From: Paracentrotus lividus
Taxonomy: Eukaryota > Echinodermata > Echinoidea > Camarodonta > Echinidae
Reading direction: 5' to 3'
NCBI GenBank assembly: GCA_940671915.1
Contig: CALNVZ010003426.1
Span: 5,363,873 to 5,427,872, forward strand
DNA: 64,000 bases
Shown here piece after piece: positions 21,801 to 33,895 of this stretch (the first letter of the stretch is position 1; the number at the start of each line of letters is the position of its first letter). The notes beneath the pieces were generated by a model. It made no database searches. It was not told where the DNA came from and saw nothing but the letters and a program-made list of their open reading frames with translations. The translations under genes were made by a program, and so were the position numbers.

Positions 21801-24800
21801 CAAAATATTTTATCTGTGCTTGTTGTAACAGGTGTTACACTGTAATAATAATTACAAAAAAAGTAAAATAAATTTTCTCATTTTTTTTAGCATTCTCTTC
21901 CTTAATCCAATTTTTTATTTGCATAACTGAAAAAAAAAAAAAAAAAAAAAAAAATCTAGAGTGTTCCACCCAAAATGTCTGAGTAGACTATGTTTTCAGT
22001 TAATTTTCGTCACTTGATAAAGAGTTGCAGCGGCACTCGAAAGCTCGTGAACTTGTAAGCTAGTGATCACTTTTTGCGAGAGTGATCACAAATTTCCTTG
22101 TTGACCATAGTAGATTGCGAGACAAATGAATACCCTCTAGCGATTAGAATAAAGATGTTTAACAGAGAAAGAGTGCTGTGTATCTGATTTTTTTTTCACA
22201 GTGTTGTAATAAATAACTTCACACTTCTGCATAACCTTGTCTTTCCTTGAACAATAAATAATAAAGAAGAGCTAAGAGATTGAGCACCACACTATTTCAG
22301 AGAAAGTTTCTGAATTTGTTTCGATGTTGTGATATAATTTTTACTATTCTCTCCTCTAATCTGTTGATTAACAGTGAAAAACAAGCATCTGGAGAGTGTA
22401 CCTCACACCATGTCTGAGAAAGAGTTTTGGACGTGTTTCTTTCAGTCGCAGTACTTCCACAGGGATCGTATCAATGCTGGGAGCAAGGACCTCTTTGCAG
22501 AATGTGCTAAACGAGATGAAAAAGGTAACCAGTTTATAATATTCTGTCCCTCAGACAGAGATGGCAACCCTACGGAATAACTAAAACATTAGAGATTAAA
22601 ACAGGAATAACGCAAATATTTGAAACAGCTTCTCATGAGAGAATGCAGTTTGTTATTGAATTTTGGGAATGCATTCAAATCAAAAGATTTCTTTCTCTTG
22701 TGACCAAGACATTTGTTTCAGCTTTTTAAAGCTATTAGACAAATTGACATTTAAACCAAGTGTTCATTAGACCAGATGAGAATTAGACCAAGTATGTATT
22801 TTTCTAAGAGGAAATGAGACCATATTATTAGTAGACCAAATTGGTTTTTATAGTCGATGTATATTAGACAAATGGAGAATCGGACTAACTCTGGTAAGAT
22901 TAAGTGGATATAAACCTTCATATCATCTCTTTTTTTGTTTGTTTTTGTTTTGTTTGTTTTCTTTGGATCAGATATGACTGAGGAAGCCAACCAGACAGTT
23001 CAAGATCCACTGCTGGACATTCAGGGGTTATCTGACAGGTCATTGAATGATGTAAGACATTTCCTTGCTCCGTATTGTAATACCTAAGGACTCTGTCAGT
23101 GTCAAAATTCATTCAAACTAGCTGCAAAAATCTATAATTGCTTTGGATGTAATTATAATAATAATAATGATAAAATTTATAAAGCGCTTTACACAAAAAG
23201 TTTCAAAGAGTTATAACAGCATATAAATGACATTAAAAAATAAAGTTATTAAGCTACAAAACAAATATCAATATAACTTAATTAATACAAAATCATTATA
23301 ACACACTTCATATCAATAATAGTATAACCTTACCTAACCAAGTTGAATTGAACAAATATGTCTTGAGTCTATTCTTAAATTTGATTTCACTGAGACAAGA
23401 GTTTTTTTTTTCTTTCTTGTCTTGAAAGTGTTTTTTAAAATGTTATACATACTTTTTGATTGTTTTGACCTACTCATAGAGGAATTAAACAGTTTGTGGG
23501 AGAAAAAATGTGAAATCTGGTTAGGACATCATAATGAAAAATATGATTTTTTTTTTGTTCTTAAATCTTGTGTGTATAGCTCTGCTATAGATAAAAGAGT
23601 TTTATTGATTCAAACTTTTCCGTTTATACCTTCTGTAATGTCTCTTTTATTTTCTCTCACACAGTTTAGACTTTTTGTTTGTAGTTCCTATGCAGTTTGT
23701 TCATATACACTTTATCTTTGTTTGCAGGAGTTTGGATTTACGTTGGACAATATGCGACCATCAAACAATGCAGTAAACAAGTCAATCATTAAACGCTTCA
23801 ACCATCATAACACACGGGTACTAGCTGCATCAGAGTCCAAGTAAGTCAAGTTTAAGATTTCCTTTAAGTTTGTAAAATTGCTGCACAAGTTTTATTTTTC
23901 CCTTTGAAAAAAAAACTATGACTAAATTAGATAACATGTTCTCTGCTTAATCTCATACATGACAGGACATTGTTTAAGTTAAATTGTCCTCTTGAAACTT
24001 TGACACTAAGAACACTGATGAAGCATTGTGTTGTTCTAAAACAGTCTTCTGTCACGGACCAGAGCAATAATTTAATTTAAAAAGATTGTATAAAATAAAC
24101 AAAAAATCAAAAAATGAAAATAGAAGGAAAAGAAGAAAGAAATAATTAAGAATAGAGACAGAAAAGATGAAAGCTATTAAAAAAAACAACTCTAATAGTC
24201 AAATACATTTTCAGTTTCCTTCTGTACATGTAGTATGAGGAGAGCATTGGTGATTACACAGATGCACCTGTTTACAAGCTCCCAGGCTTCCACACTGGGT
24301 CTGAACATCAACTGAAATTAAAAAAGAAATAAAAAAAATGAAGAATGGGAGAGAGAGAGAAAGTGAGAGAGATATATTTATATATATAGAGAGAGAGATG
24401 GAAGTAGAGAATGTGAAAGATTTTCATTCAATTCATTCTCAAAAGTCAAATACATTCTTCACTTTCCTTCTACAGTAAGAGGAGCATTGGGGATGATACC
24501 GACACACCCTCCACAAGCTCACAGCCTTCCACACCGGGTCAGAACACCAACTCAAACCACCGTGTCGAGGGAGGAGATGGGGATGAAAGCAGTTCAAAGA
24601 AAGCCAGGTTACGAGAGGCTATAGAGATTGAAGATCTGGCTTCCTCTTCCAAAGAGACGGGTGTGTCGTTAAGGCTAGAGAGAACAGACAGGTTAGAAAA
24701 GAATGTTTGTGCTTCGGCCATGGAAGGTTGATTTTCCAAGGACTTGCTGATTAGATACTTGAAGAATATCAGTTTAAAGATAATCTAGAGTAGTAGTCAT

Positions 24801-27800
24801 AATGAAATAAATCAGAACATTCTTGTTCATACCAGAATCTCAAGCATAGGAAATAAATACTACACACCAAAGGAATTTACAGAAAATTGCGTATTTGCTG
24901 AGAAAAGAGCAAAATAAGCATGATTTCAGTATCTGGACGGCCCATCCAAGCACATGCGTGATTAACACAGCCACGTTGAAAGTCTATGGGTATATCATGT
25001 GCACGTGATTCGCACCGGATCTGTGTGTGTATGTTGTGCAGTGACTTGTGGCGATATAGCGGTCTACTCCAAGTCTCAATTTGACGGATTGTTTCGTTAT
25101 TTTTTCAACATTTCTTATGAAATCATTATCGAAACGTGAATATTATCTTGTGTAGGCATATGTATATGTTAATGGAACAATGTGAGGACATATCTTTTAT
25201 CCCAAATTATTTTAGCTGTAAGAACTCAAGCTTGACTTTAATATCCTGTTTATGCATGTTTGGACAAATTTCTGAATTCCTTGACCACTTGGTATGATGT
25301 GCAAATTCTCCCTTTTCTCTTGGATATATGAAGACTAGAATAAACTACCTTATCTAATACCAGCTGTGCGGATACATGGAAGGTTGATTTCCCAAGGACA
25401 TCTGTATTCTATTAAGATACTTGCTGAATAGATACTTGTTGAATATCAGTTTAATATCCTGTTTATGCATGTGTGGACAAATTTCTGAATTCCTTGACCA
25501 CTTGGTATGATGTGCAAATTCTCACTTTTCTCTTGGATGTATAAAGACTGGAATAAACTACCTTATTTGATCAACTTAGGATCAATAGAATTCCTAAAAG
25601 ACCAATCTAGTCCATGAACACAAATTTTATTCCCGTTGCTAAACATGGTCTAAGAAGTCTATCGATATGTACTGAAGAAGAAGAATCCACCTGAGTTACT
25701 TTATCATGATCTCCTTTTTCACTGTTTATCATCTAGATATTACCATGGTCCAACCGTTGTGCAGTCTCAGGATTATTTCTCATCCGAGGAAGTTGTAGGG
25801 GCCTTGAGAGCCGTCCAATCAGAAGTTATGTCTTCAGTACCTAATCTACATAAGGTAAGATAAACATTAAGACAAAAAGACAAACAGACAAACAGACAGA
25901 CATGCAGACATAAAAACAGACACTTATTGAAAGCAACTGGTGTAGCCTACAAATTACTTATAATCAGTGTCTTGAGAGCTGTTCAGTCTGAAATTATTTC
26001 TTCAGTTCTTTTTTTCTTCTTTGCACTTTTTGTATGTTTTGACCAATTTCTGAATTCTAAAGAGACGTGATTTAAAACTCATCGATTATGTTGTTTGCAT
26101 AATGTTTTTTTTTTTGTACTTTAACAATGTTTGGACTGAAATTCAGTACATAAAATTGATAAAAACTGATCTGAACATAGCTGACAGCAGGTGTACTTAA
26201 ACTTTTGACCACTAGTGTATATTTTATGACTAGCTGTTATAACACACAGCCAATGAGAGTCGTGGTCAGATAGCTCTTGCTTTAAGATATTCATTTCTCA
26301 TATCGGTATTTAATCAACCTGATGAAATGTTTTTCTATTGTCTATTTTTAGGTTATATACAGCAACACGGCCAGATCTGTCATGGGAGAGCTAACACCAG
26401 GGGGCGCTCTTATGGCCAGCTCGTCTCAACAGCCTGTTCATAGTAAGTTAACTTTACTTTTATTTGTGACGTCTAGGTTCAGCGTAGGCATTTCATGAAT
26501 TATCTAGCAATGAAAAAGAAAAAAAAAGAAGAAAGAATTTAAACCCAACTTTTGGCCCATATTCTGAACCAAAGACCCAGTTAGTATGAGTAACCGATGT
26601 GTTGGCTCAGTGGATAGAGTGTCTGTTTCATAATCGGGAGGTCGTGGGTTCGATCCCCGGCCGCATCATACCAAAAGACGTTAAAAAATGGTAGTTGCTG
26701 CCTCCCTGTGTGGCGTTCAACAAGAGGGGGATAGAGCAACATCCTTCTGGCGCTGCTCAGCGGCTGCGGGGCCCACGAAAAAAGGGGCAAAACAAGTAGC
26801 CGGTAATCTTTGTTTCAGACAATAAAATGTGGGGCATTTGGAGTTGAAGTTTATGCCATTGTTAAATCCTTTTGTCTGAGATGCTGAGGCCATGCCACCC
26901 AGTAATTAACTTCTCTCACGGCATTCAGATTGAAAGACATTTGCTTTCCACAAACACAAGATTTTAAGATTCAAGCATTACAATTGGATAAACATGAAAC
27001 CCCTTACTAAATATCTATTGTTTCTTTGTAGCCCTGTACAACCCTGAGATTCAGAAAGAAGTGAAGCGATTGTATTCGGCACTAGCTGAGCTTCTGAGGC
27101 ATTTCTGGTCTTGCTTCCCAGTCACCAACCGCTCTCTTGAAGAGAAAGTCTTTAGGATGAAAGGCACCCTTGAACAGTTTCAGGCCAAGAAGATTAGACC
27201 ATTCAAGGATACACTGGCCAAGCAACATATAGGTCTCAATGTGAGTAGACATTGGTGTTGAGAACGACGTGAACCATTAAAAGCCTTAAATTGGCAACGT
27301 TTTGACAATGATCATGGCCCTCATGGAAAGCAGTTCTTGTAACTGAAGAGTCTACCCTGAATAGCTAAAATCAGAAATTGTTGTTTCGATCATTTAGCAA
27401 TAGAAAAAATAATAAATAAATAAAAATCAAATATTAGTGTTGCCAATTCGCAGAATAAAGCTGATGAAATAAACCCTAATACCTAATTAGAAAGCATGTA
27501 TGTAAACATTGATTTGAAGATACATAATAAATGCACTGGACCAATAATTTATATTAAAGACAACTCATAGAATTTACATTATGTTACCCAATATACAGGA
27601 GAGCAGCTGGCAAGTGACATTATAAAACCAAACTTTAATTATTCATAAGTCATCTATGCATTAGGGGAAACAGGTACCTTTATTTGAATTACGACTTAAA
27701 GTTCTTTCATTTTATTTTTATTTGCCCTCACAGCTTATCAACCATATGGAAGAGCTCTTACAAACGGCCTACAAGAAATACTCCAACTGGCAAAGCAAGA

Positions 27801-27823
27801 AACTTGGTGCCAAATTATCATGA
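18885..27823 (+). CDS. GTF2H1: General transcription factor IIH subunit 1, TFIIH p62 (complete, twelve coding exons)
   Basis: Coding exons are 18885-19038, 19530-19731, 20212-20308, 20950-21130, 22375-22524, 22972-23051, 23728-23840, 24476-24691, 25737-25854, 26352-26442, 27032-27240 and 27734-27823. All have GT-AG borders and compatible phases, giving 566 residues against 548 in human. The start sits in a strong context (AACCATGG) and reads [10 protein letters not shown] as in vertebrates. Domains: PH domain at about 1-105 ([13 protein letters not shown]), which binds acidic tails of XPC, TFIIE and activators; BSD1 at about 120-152 ([16 protein letters not shown]); BSD2 at about 215-250 ([18 protein letters not shown]); a variable Ser-rich linker at 325-395; and the conserved helical C-terminus ([27 protein letters not shown]). 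p62 is a structural core subunit of TFIIH in transcription initiation and nucleotide excision repair in the nucleus. The linker exon at 24476 has a partial decayed duplicate just upstream. Confidence 0.97.
20740..20890 (-). repeat. Repeat tail with CTGAA/ATTCAGTT units
   Basis: Short runs of TTCAGTTTTATTCAGTTCAG-type words read on the - strand as AATAAAACTGAA tails, typical of the 3' end of a LINE or SINE. In GTF2H1 intron 3. Family uncertain. Confidence 0.4.
21181..21850. mobile_element. Nested inverted-repeat elements in GTF2H1 intron 4
   Basis: The outer pair is TACAGTGTAA at 21181 with TTACACTGTAA near 21837-21847, each followed inward by a TTATAACGAG-like word. Inside, 21231-21432 is a second hairpin: 'AATGCATGCTCTA' and 'ACTAAATTATCCC' pair with their inverses 'TAGAGCATGCACT' and 'GGGATAATTTAGT' across a GAGGCCGTAGGCC centre. 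Both lack coding sequence. The inner one seems to have inserted in or next to the outer one. Confidence 0.65.
22690..22930. repeat. Degenerate 'TTAGACCAAAT' repeat in GTF2H1 intron 5
   Basis: Words such as CATTAGACCAGATG, AATTAGACCAAGT and AGTAGACCAAATT recur every 20-40 bp. The same word type recurs in the GTF2H1 3'UTR (27850-28180), so two members of one family flank the gene's 3' half. Confidence 0.5.
23148..23420. repeat. Interspersed repeat with 'TTTATAAAGCGCTTTAC' core, in intron 6
   Basis: A AATAATAATGATAAAATT lead followed by TTTATAAAGCGCTTTACAC is a core often seen in repeats of marine invertebrates (a 'TATATAGCGCTT' type). No open frame. Family not named. Confidence 0.45.
24198..24318 (+). 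pseudogene. Decayed duplicate of the 5' part of GTF2H1 exon 8 and its acceptor
   Basis: Compared with 24446-24562, the order is kept: GTCAAATACATT lead, TTTCCTTCTGTACA in place of the acceptor TTTCCTTCTACAG, GAGAGCATTGGTGAT for GAGGAGCATTGGGGAT, then 'CACACTGGGTCTGAACATCAACT'-like sequence in place of its exon counterpart. The acceptor AG is altered and small indels break the frame. A local tandem duplication that died. Confidence 0.8.
25233..25580. repeat. Direct repeat of about 130 bp in GTF2H1 intron 8
   Basis: The stretch from TTAATATCCTGTTTATGCAT through CTTGGTATGATGTGCAAATT to AATAAACTACCTTAT occurs at about 25239-25353 and 25450-25564 with few changes. The segment before the second copy (25371-25449) also resembles 24715-24775, just after exon 8, so the duplicated unit began near that exon. 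Confidence 0.75.
26591..26825 (+). mobile_element. tRNA-derived SINE in GTF2H1 intron 10
   Basis: The head has perfect RNA polymerase III boxes: A box TGGCTCAGTGG at 26603-26613 and B box GGTTCGATCCC at 26647-26657, with a CAT anticodon-like triplet between. The body then departs from a tRNA ('GGCGTTCAACAAGAGGGGGA', 'GCTGCTCAGCGGCTGCGGGG') and ends near 26825. The head sequence cannot form a proper acceptor stem with the downstream bases, so this is a SINE and not a tRNA gene. Confidence 0.8.
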
Positions 27824-27849
27824 CACTAACCAGGACTAGTCACATAATT

Positions 27850-28180
27850 ATAGTGGTGAATTGTCACTTGGTCCACAACCAATTTATCTATTGCCAGTCT
27901 GGTCCCATCCCACATGGTTGTATCCATTTTGGGCTACAACCAGATTGTATTTCTACCATTTGGTCTAATTAATTGGAACTTGGCCCATTGTCACTTTGTC
28001 TCACTTCATCCGATATTCTTGGTTATTCTTGGTTTTACACCACTCAGTCTATATTGGTAATGTCCCAAATTTTTGTTTGACAAAATCTAGAGATTAGACT
28101 AAATGACAATTAGCCTTGGTGAATATTAGACCAAGTGATAATTGGACCAAACAGCAATTAGACCAAATTTATAATAGATG
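27850..28180. repeat. Inverted 'ATTAGACCAAATT' repeat in the GTF2H1 3'UTR
   Basis: The left half carries the word as CACTTGGTCCACAACC, CCATTTGGTCTAATT; the right half as GAATATTAGACCAAGTG, AATTAGACCAAATT. The halves can pair as a stem in the transcript. Related single-orientation words are in intron 5. Confidence 0.55.
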
Positions 28181-29003
28181 AAATGGATTTAGCTGGTTTG
28201 ATATTACACAATCAGAGATGGAGACCATCTACTAGTCGACCAAGTGAATGTGATCCATCTGTGGTGCTAGAGGAGTACATCAAAAAGGACTTGCAGACAA
28301 TTCTCCTGGATAGTACAAGCAGCTTATCAAGACATGAAAAAAGCAACCCCCCAAAATATACATGTATGCGAACTGGCAGAGAGGGATTTGGCACTTAGTT
28401 TTGTGGATACACACTAAGCCTGTTAGCAAAGTAAAGCATTAATCCCATATCACTCTGGGACCCGTACATTGAGTAAGATTTTTGTACAGTGTGGTTCCTA
28501 AACTCTGTTGTATCTTGTATTAACATGGCTCTTTTTTACAAGCCATGCGGGCCCTTAGATTTATATGTGATTGAGGATTTACCTTTGTAAGAAACAAAAG
28601 AGTTGTTACAGGATATGCATTTGAGATGATTTTACCAAAGGCTACAAGAAGACTATTGAGACACTGAAATGAAAGGGAACAAAATGGCTATGCATAAAGT
28701 TCTGTGTTAGAGTTAAATCAACACCTACAAAGCCAGTTGGAAAAGTTTCCTTTGTAATGTGAGTATCTCACTGAGCATCGAATGCTTTCAAACGTTTTGT
28801 TTAATAGATAGATAGATAGATAGCCAACTCTGTGAAGAGTAGGTATCAACGTCTACACAGGCAGTAACAATAGTTGCCTATCGAAGAAACTTTATAGGGT
28901 TGAAGGAAAGTGCATCACTTCCCAAGGACTTTTCCTAAGGTTTGCATTATGTTTTGAAAAACATAACAAATCGTTTGTAATATGATTTTTTTTTTAATGT
29001 GGA

Positions 29004-29009
29004 AATAAA
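29004..29009 (+). terminator. Candidate poly(A) signal of GTF2H1
   Basis: AATAAA in GGAAATAAATGAATGAATG after a T-rich stretch, followed by AT-rich sequence. The best canonical signal downstream of the stop codon. Confidence 0.5.
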
Positions 29010-29217
29010 TGAATGAATGAAAAACAAAACACTACAGTGTACATGCAAAACAAGTCATAATTTATTTGGGCGCAGAATAAGATTTGCTAGAATGTATGTG
29101 TTGTATTAAATTGTCATATTCAAAATATTGATAGAATTTAGTATTCCTGCAAGAATTGCCTTCTTTACAGTATGGTTGACATGGGAAGGGTGTATGCCAG
29201 AGAAGAATAAACATTGA

Positions 29218-29476
29218 AGTAGACAGATAGAGAAAGAGATGGAGAGAGTGAGAGGAGAGAGAGGAGAGAGAAGAGAGGAGAGAGAAGGGGGGGGGGGAGA
29301 TAAGATGAGAGAGAGAGAGAGAGGGAGAGAGGGGGGGGGGGAAGTAGATAGAAGAGAGAGAGAGAGAGAGGGGGGGGGGGGGGGAGATAGATAGAGAGAG
29401 AGAGAGAGGGGGGGGGGAAGTTAGATAAGAGAGAGAGAGAGAGAGGGGGGAAGATAGATAGAGAGAGAGGGGGGGG

Positions 29477-29516
<40 letters not shown>

Positions 29517-29625
29517 GAGATGTTCGAGCTGAAAAGAAAAAAAGCTATGAGAAAATAGAAGGATAGATAAAACGGAGATATATAATTACTTTCAAGAAGA
29601 GAAAGGGGGGGGGGTATAGTACAGT
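29218..29625. repeat. GA and poly-G low-complexity tract
   Basis: Alternating (GA)n and runs of 8 to more than 30 G, with GATA words. A long - strand frame across it encodes only Pro/Ser/Leu runs and is an artefact of the composition. The G-rich strand could form quadruplexes. Confidence 0.9.
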
Positions 29626-31519
29626 TTACATACAACGGATATAAGAATATGTAACTAAGAATTTCACAACGGTAAAAAGACTTTGCAACAATAATTTTGA
29701 TGAAGGTAGTTACATGTATGATACCTAATTTATTTTCAAATGATAAAATTATTTCCATTAAAAATGTAGGCCTGTATGGTGGATATTACTTCAATTTGAA
29801 TAAATTCAATTCATAGTCGATCAGTAATGAGAATTTTTCGTACATTCATAATTAGACATCAAGACACTACAATAATGCCGATATCACTTCATAATGCCAA
29901 ATCATTTAGCCTACATACTACCCACCATGTATGTAAATACGAGTATAAAATTCCACCTCGAAATACTGTTATTGAAAAGATTAATTGATTAATGCAACAA
30001 ATAGCAGATGGTAATTATGTTATAGGTCAAAAAGAGGAAGTTATAGTGCGTGCTACTTTCCATATCCGATCACCATTGAATCCTAAATCACCAGTCAATT
30101 GATAAACCAATCGGATGTTTTTTAATAATATTGGTAAAGGTATAGTATTTGTCTATATCCGCGACTATACTGTGGTCAACTCGTATGTTTGGAGCTGGGT
30201 TCATCGGGTTAAGTGCTTCCGGTTGCTGGTGTCCACGTGCACCACAGAACTCCCAACACGTGTTGGGATCTCTGTATTGTGCAGGCGAGTCTGATGCGTG
30301 TACGAATCAAGCCTGTATATAAATGCCAGAATTCAGACCCAACCAGTCATCTTTACACGTATGCCTGTCCCGAATTCTCAGAGATACCCATTTTCACTGG
30401 CTTTTGGCAGGGAAGCCGCTTCATAATTAACCCTCACCCCAATACAGGCTTTGATTAGGAAGGGACTCGCCACATCAAAATTCAGACTATTATTATATGT
30501 AGGAACATATTTGATGGGAAAGAAAGATTTACGGCCCTCAGTAATAATTCAAAAGAGGGAAGGGAGATACTTCTAGAGCGTAGGAGATGGAGAAAAAGGG
30601 ACAGATGGATCAGCGATTGTAAGATAGCGGCGTTTGTGTGAGTGGGAGGGTTGGATTTTGCGGAGTCAAAAACTTCCGCTTTTAATAAACCTTGTTTGTG
30701 CGCCGATACCTCCTGAACTTGACCCAGCAAACAATATACACGCACGCACACTTGTTGTCCCCAAAACAGCATCCTTCCGAATGCAATAGAAAGTCATAAA
30801 ATCATAACTAATAACTTATCCACATTATCTCATCCCCATTTATCATCTGACAATGGTTATTTCTACTACGTCCGATGTGTCTCAGTGTACCGGGGGATTC
30901 GGATAGCACGCGACGTCTCAAAATAGCGCAGATTAGCATCCCAAAGCATCAAGTTGATAACAAATATTGCTTCTCTTCCTCCCATTATAGACTAACGAGA
31001 AATCCATAATTCTTCTGAATGAATGACGTAATTCTTAAAGCTGAAAATTTGCTCAAGGAGTGGAAGCGGTACTAGTCTAAATGAAACGATTGCCGCCAAA
31101 GACGGTGAGCAATTTGTAGATGATTATTGTGTAATTGTCGTGACCTAGATGGATAATTTCGTCATGACAATGAAAACAATGGATTGGATTTGAAATTCAT
31201 CGTAAAAAATGATCAGTCTCATAGCCCATTTCAAATTATAATTAGGCCTAACTGGGAATATTGCTATAATTTAGTTACAGGTTGCCTCATGAACAAAAAG
31301 GGAGAGGGACGACCTGAAATGGATAAATAAATAAAGAATAAATAAATGAAAATATCACCTTTGCAGTTTGAGGGTGATCTTGACATCAATTATCCGCCCA
31401 TTGGGAGAAAAGGGGTCCCGGACCGTGTCTCAATCTCCATTTTTTAAGTATTCGTGTAGAAAAACTTGAAACTTACCATCTAATTGGGATTTTTTTGTTG
31501 TTTCATGTTCAGCCCCTCT
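29626..31519. other. Intergenic sequence, no gene recognised
   Basis: AT-rich. Around 30195-30300 there is a more balanced stretch with the inverted pair CCCAACACGTGTTGGG (30247-30262), but no coding or RNA family could be recognised on either strand. Confidence 0.4.
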
Positions 31520-33592
31520 CTACTCAGCATTTATGAACGGTGTATGGATAAGTGGGTTAGGGGTAAGTGGGGGGGGGGGGGGTGAGCATGCAAAGAGAGA
31601 GGATAAAATCACAGCTTCAACAGAAGATCATTTTCGTATTTTCTGTAAAAGTTCAAAACATCTTGACAGATTCACTTCCTAAACATTATCATAAGAAAAG
31701 TTGAGTAGTTCTCATGATTAGTTGAGAGCTGAAAGACAGAAAAAAAAACCTCCTATTTAATTAAACATACAGTAATACTACATCCCCAAAAGGGATTTTC
31801 ATTATGAAAAGTTATTTAATGCGAGTCGCTATATTTCTTTATTCCTGTTTGTTTAATTCTTACACCCAAGTGTAAACTTGAGGACAAGCTGACGGGAATG
31901 CTCGATCAAATGCTTTTTGTTTTGTTCACCGTGGAACGCCATGATTACCGGATACAGTCAAGTGGCGAGAATGCTTACCTGGTCTTAATAGATACTGAGT
32001 AGTCAGTGTCCTAATTGTAGTTATTCCTGGACGCGTAACATGTAGATAATGAGACCGTTTGATAGATATTCATAAATCAAAAATGTTTTTGCAGTCCTTA
32101 ATTAGTTACTCACACTGACAATCTATGCTATTGACATGTTTGTCGTGGCTAGAACTGCTTTCCGTTCTGCACAATCACCTAAAGCAACACAACCATTTTT
32201 GAGAACGGCAACTGACCGGGATTACACAGATTTTATTAAATGAATTTCTCACAAAAGGTATTATTGGTATTATGCATATACCTTTGCCATGAACCCCCCA
32301 ATGCTATTAGAAATTCAGCATCACTACCTGTAGAACCCCAATTATATTAGTGCTTTTTGAATACTTTTGCTTCTTATTACTGGCGGCGTTTCAAAACAAT
32401 ATGATCTTTACCCGCATAATGTCGTGGATTGCAGGCTTGGTCCATCATAACTATCCTTAGTCCGCGTATTCAGCACTCCTCCCACGTATAAACCAACTTG
32501 ATTACCCCTTCCTCTCTAGCCAAGTCCATAAGTTATTATAATATATATTATATTATTTTACATTATTTAGATCTACCTCGCCAGGTAGCTTCCCCTTTCC
32601 AGCGGTTTAGTACCACTGTTTCCTGGAGGCCCCTGCAGCTACAATGCTACTAATACTAGATACAAAACCCCCATTAAAAAGAACAAAATAAAATCAATTA
32701 TGTATAATAATATAATAAATAATACATAATAATATATAACCAATAATATACATATATTATATATATTATACTATATTATACTATATATTAATCAATCTTA
32801 GTACTCTTCTTGAAAACGGGAAAAGGATATTCCCGAAATTTGAGAATTCCAAAAATAAAAAAAATCTTCTGTGGGAAATAAGCATATGTTGATCTTCACT
32901 TCTGTGTTGTTTAAGTATTTAACTTCTTCCAACACGTGGAACTTCATTCGAATTCATATATATTATTATTATATACTATATATATATATATACTATATAT
33001 ATATATATACTATACCAATAAAAACGGACAAAAGTACATGGTATAGCAATAATAATGAACATTATTCAGTTATTCCAATCATCGATAAACAATTCATATA
33101 TTCTATTTACTTATCCCTGTATGTTTTAATTTTAATAATCATCTTGATGCTATTTTATATTATAATTTCACGTTTATCTTTGTATGACCCTTAACCTTTG
33201 ACCTAATTTCTCCAAAATATATGACATGACTGGTGATACATATACTACGGCCTAGTGCCATCAAGTGTGAAATTCATTTTCTTCTTTAGATAACGTGAAT
33301 AGCCATCGCCTACTCCTGGAAGTTCACAAGTTGACCTCTATGACCCATGACCTTTTCCGTTAATAATACAAAATGTAATCGGATTGCCTTACTTGGTCGA
33401 CACATAGACTGCTATCAGTACCGCCGAGTTTGAAGTTCATACATTAACCATTTCTAGGAGGGACATTGTCTAAATAAAATTGCATAAGTTGATTTATTAG
33501 GGCGCCCAGCTCAGATTTTTGCAAGCCTCCACAAAATTACTCAATCCTTTATTACAAAAATGGTGAAAGAAAGAGAAGACAGATAGATAAAT

Positions 33593-33600
<8 letters not shown>
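31520..33600. repeat. Diverged duplicate segment, copy A (partner 55560-57250)
   Basis: Several blocks recur in the same order in copy B: 'GAGCATGCAAAGA', 'CATACAGTAATAC', 'TAGATAATGAGAC...AGATATTCATAAAT', 'GATAACGTGA...CCTGGAA', 'TTTTTGCAAGCCT' and 'CACAAAATTACTCAATCCTT', ending in AGAAAGAGAAGACA and GA repeats. Copy A also holds TA-rich insertions (about 32535-32800 and 32950-33013). No coding region seen in either. It could be two copies of an unknown element or an old segmental duplication. Confidence 0.7.
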
Positions 33601-33653
<53 letters not shown>

Positions 33654-33895
33654 GAGAAAGAGAGAGAGGGGGAGAGAGTAAGAGTGTAGGTCGACCTGTG
33701 TGGGTGAGAACATCCGCCTAATAAATGGGAGACAACCCTCGCCCATCAAAAAAACAAAAACAAACAATATGACCCCTGAAAAAAACCAAACCAAACAAAC
33801 AAACAAACAAACAGCAACAACAACAACAACAACAACAACAACAAAAACAACAACACCAACAACAACAGCAACAACAACAACAACAACACCAACAA
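33597..33895. repeat. GA and CAA microsatellites
   Basis: (GA)n at 33597-33680 and (CAA)n at about 33810-33895 with AAAC words between. Open frames here are simple Thr, Val or Leu runs. Confidence 0.95.

Larger units (their letters stand above)
27824..29030 (+). other. Presumed GTF2H1 3'UTR
   Basis: From the TGA to an AATAAA at 29004-29009, about 1.2 kb. It contains the inverted TTAGACCAAAT repeat (27850-28180) and a GATA tetranucleotide run at about 28804-28822. The small open frames in it have no family resemblance. Confidence 0.55.

Noticed and set aside
26591-26670. Possible tRNA-Met gene
   Set aside because: A and B boxes are perfect, but no acceptor stem closes and a SINE body follows; called a tRNA-derived SINE.
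29165-29758. 197-codon - strand frame rich in Pro, Ser and Leu
   Set aside because: It is the translation of GA and poly-G low-complexity sequence, with no motif and no splice context.
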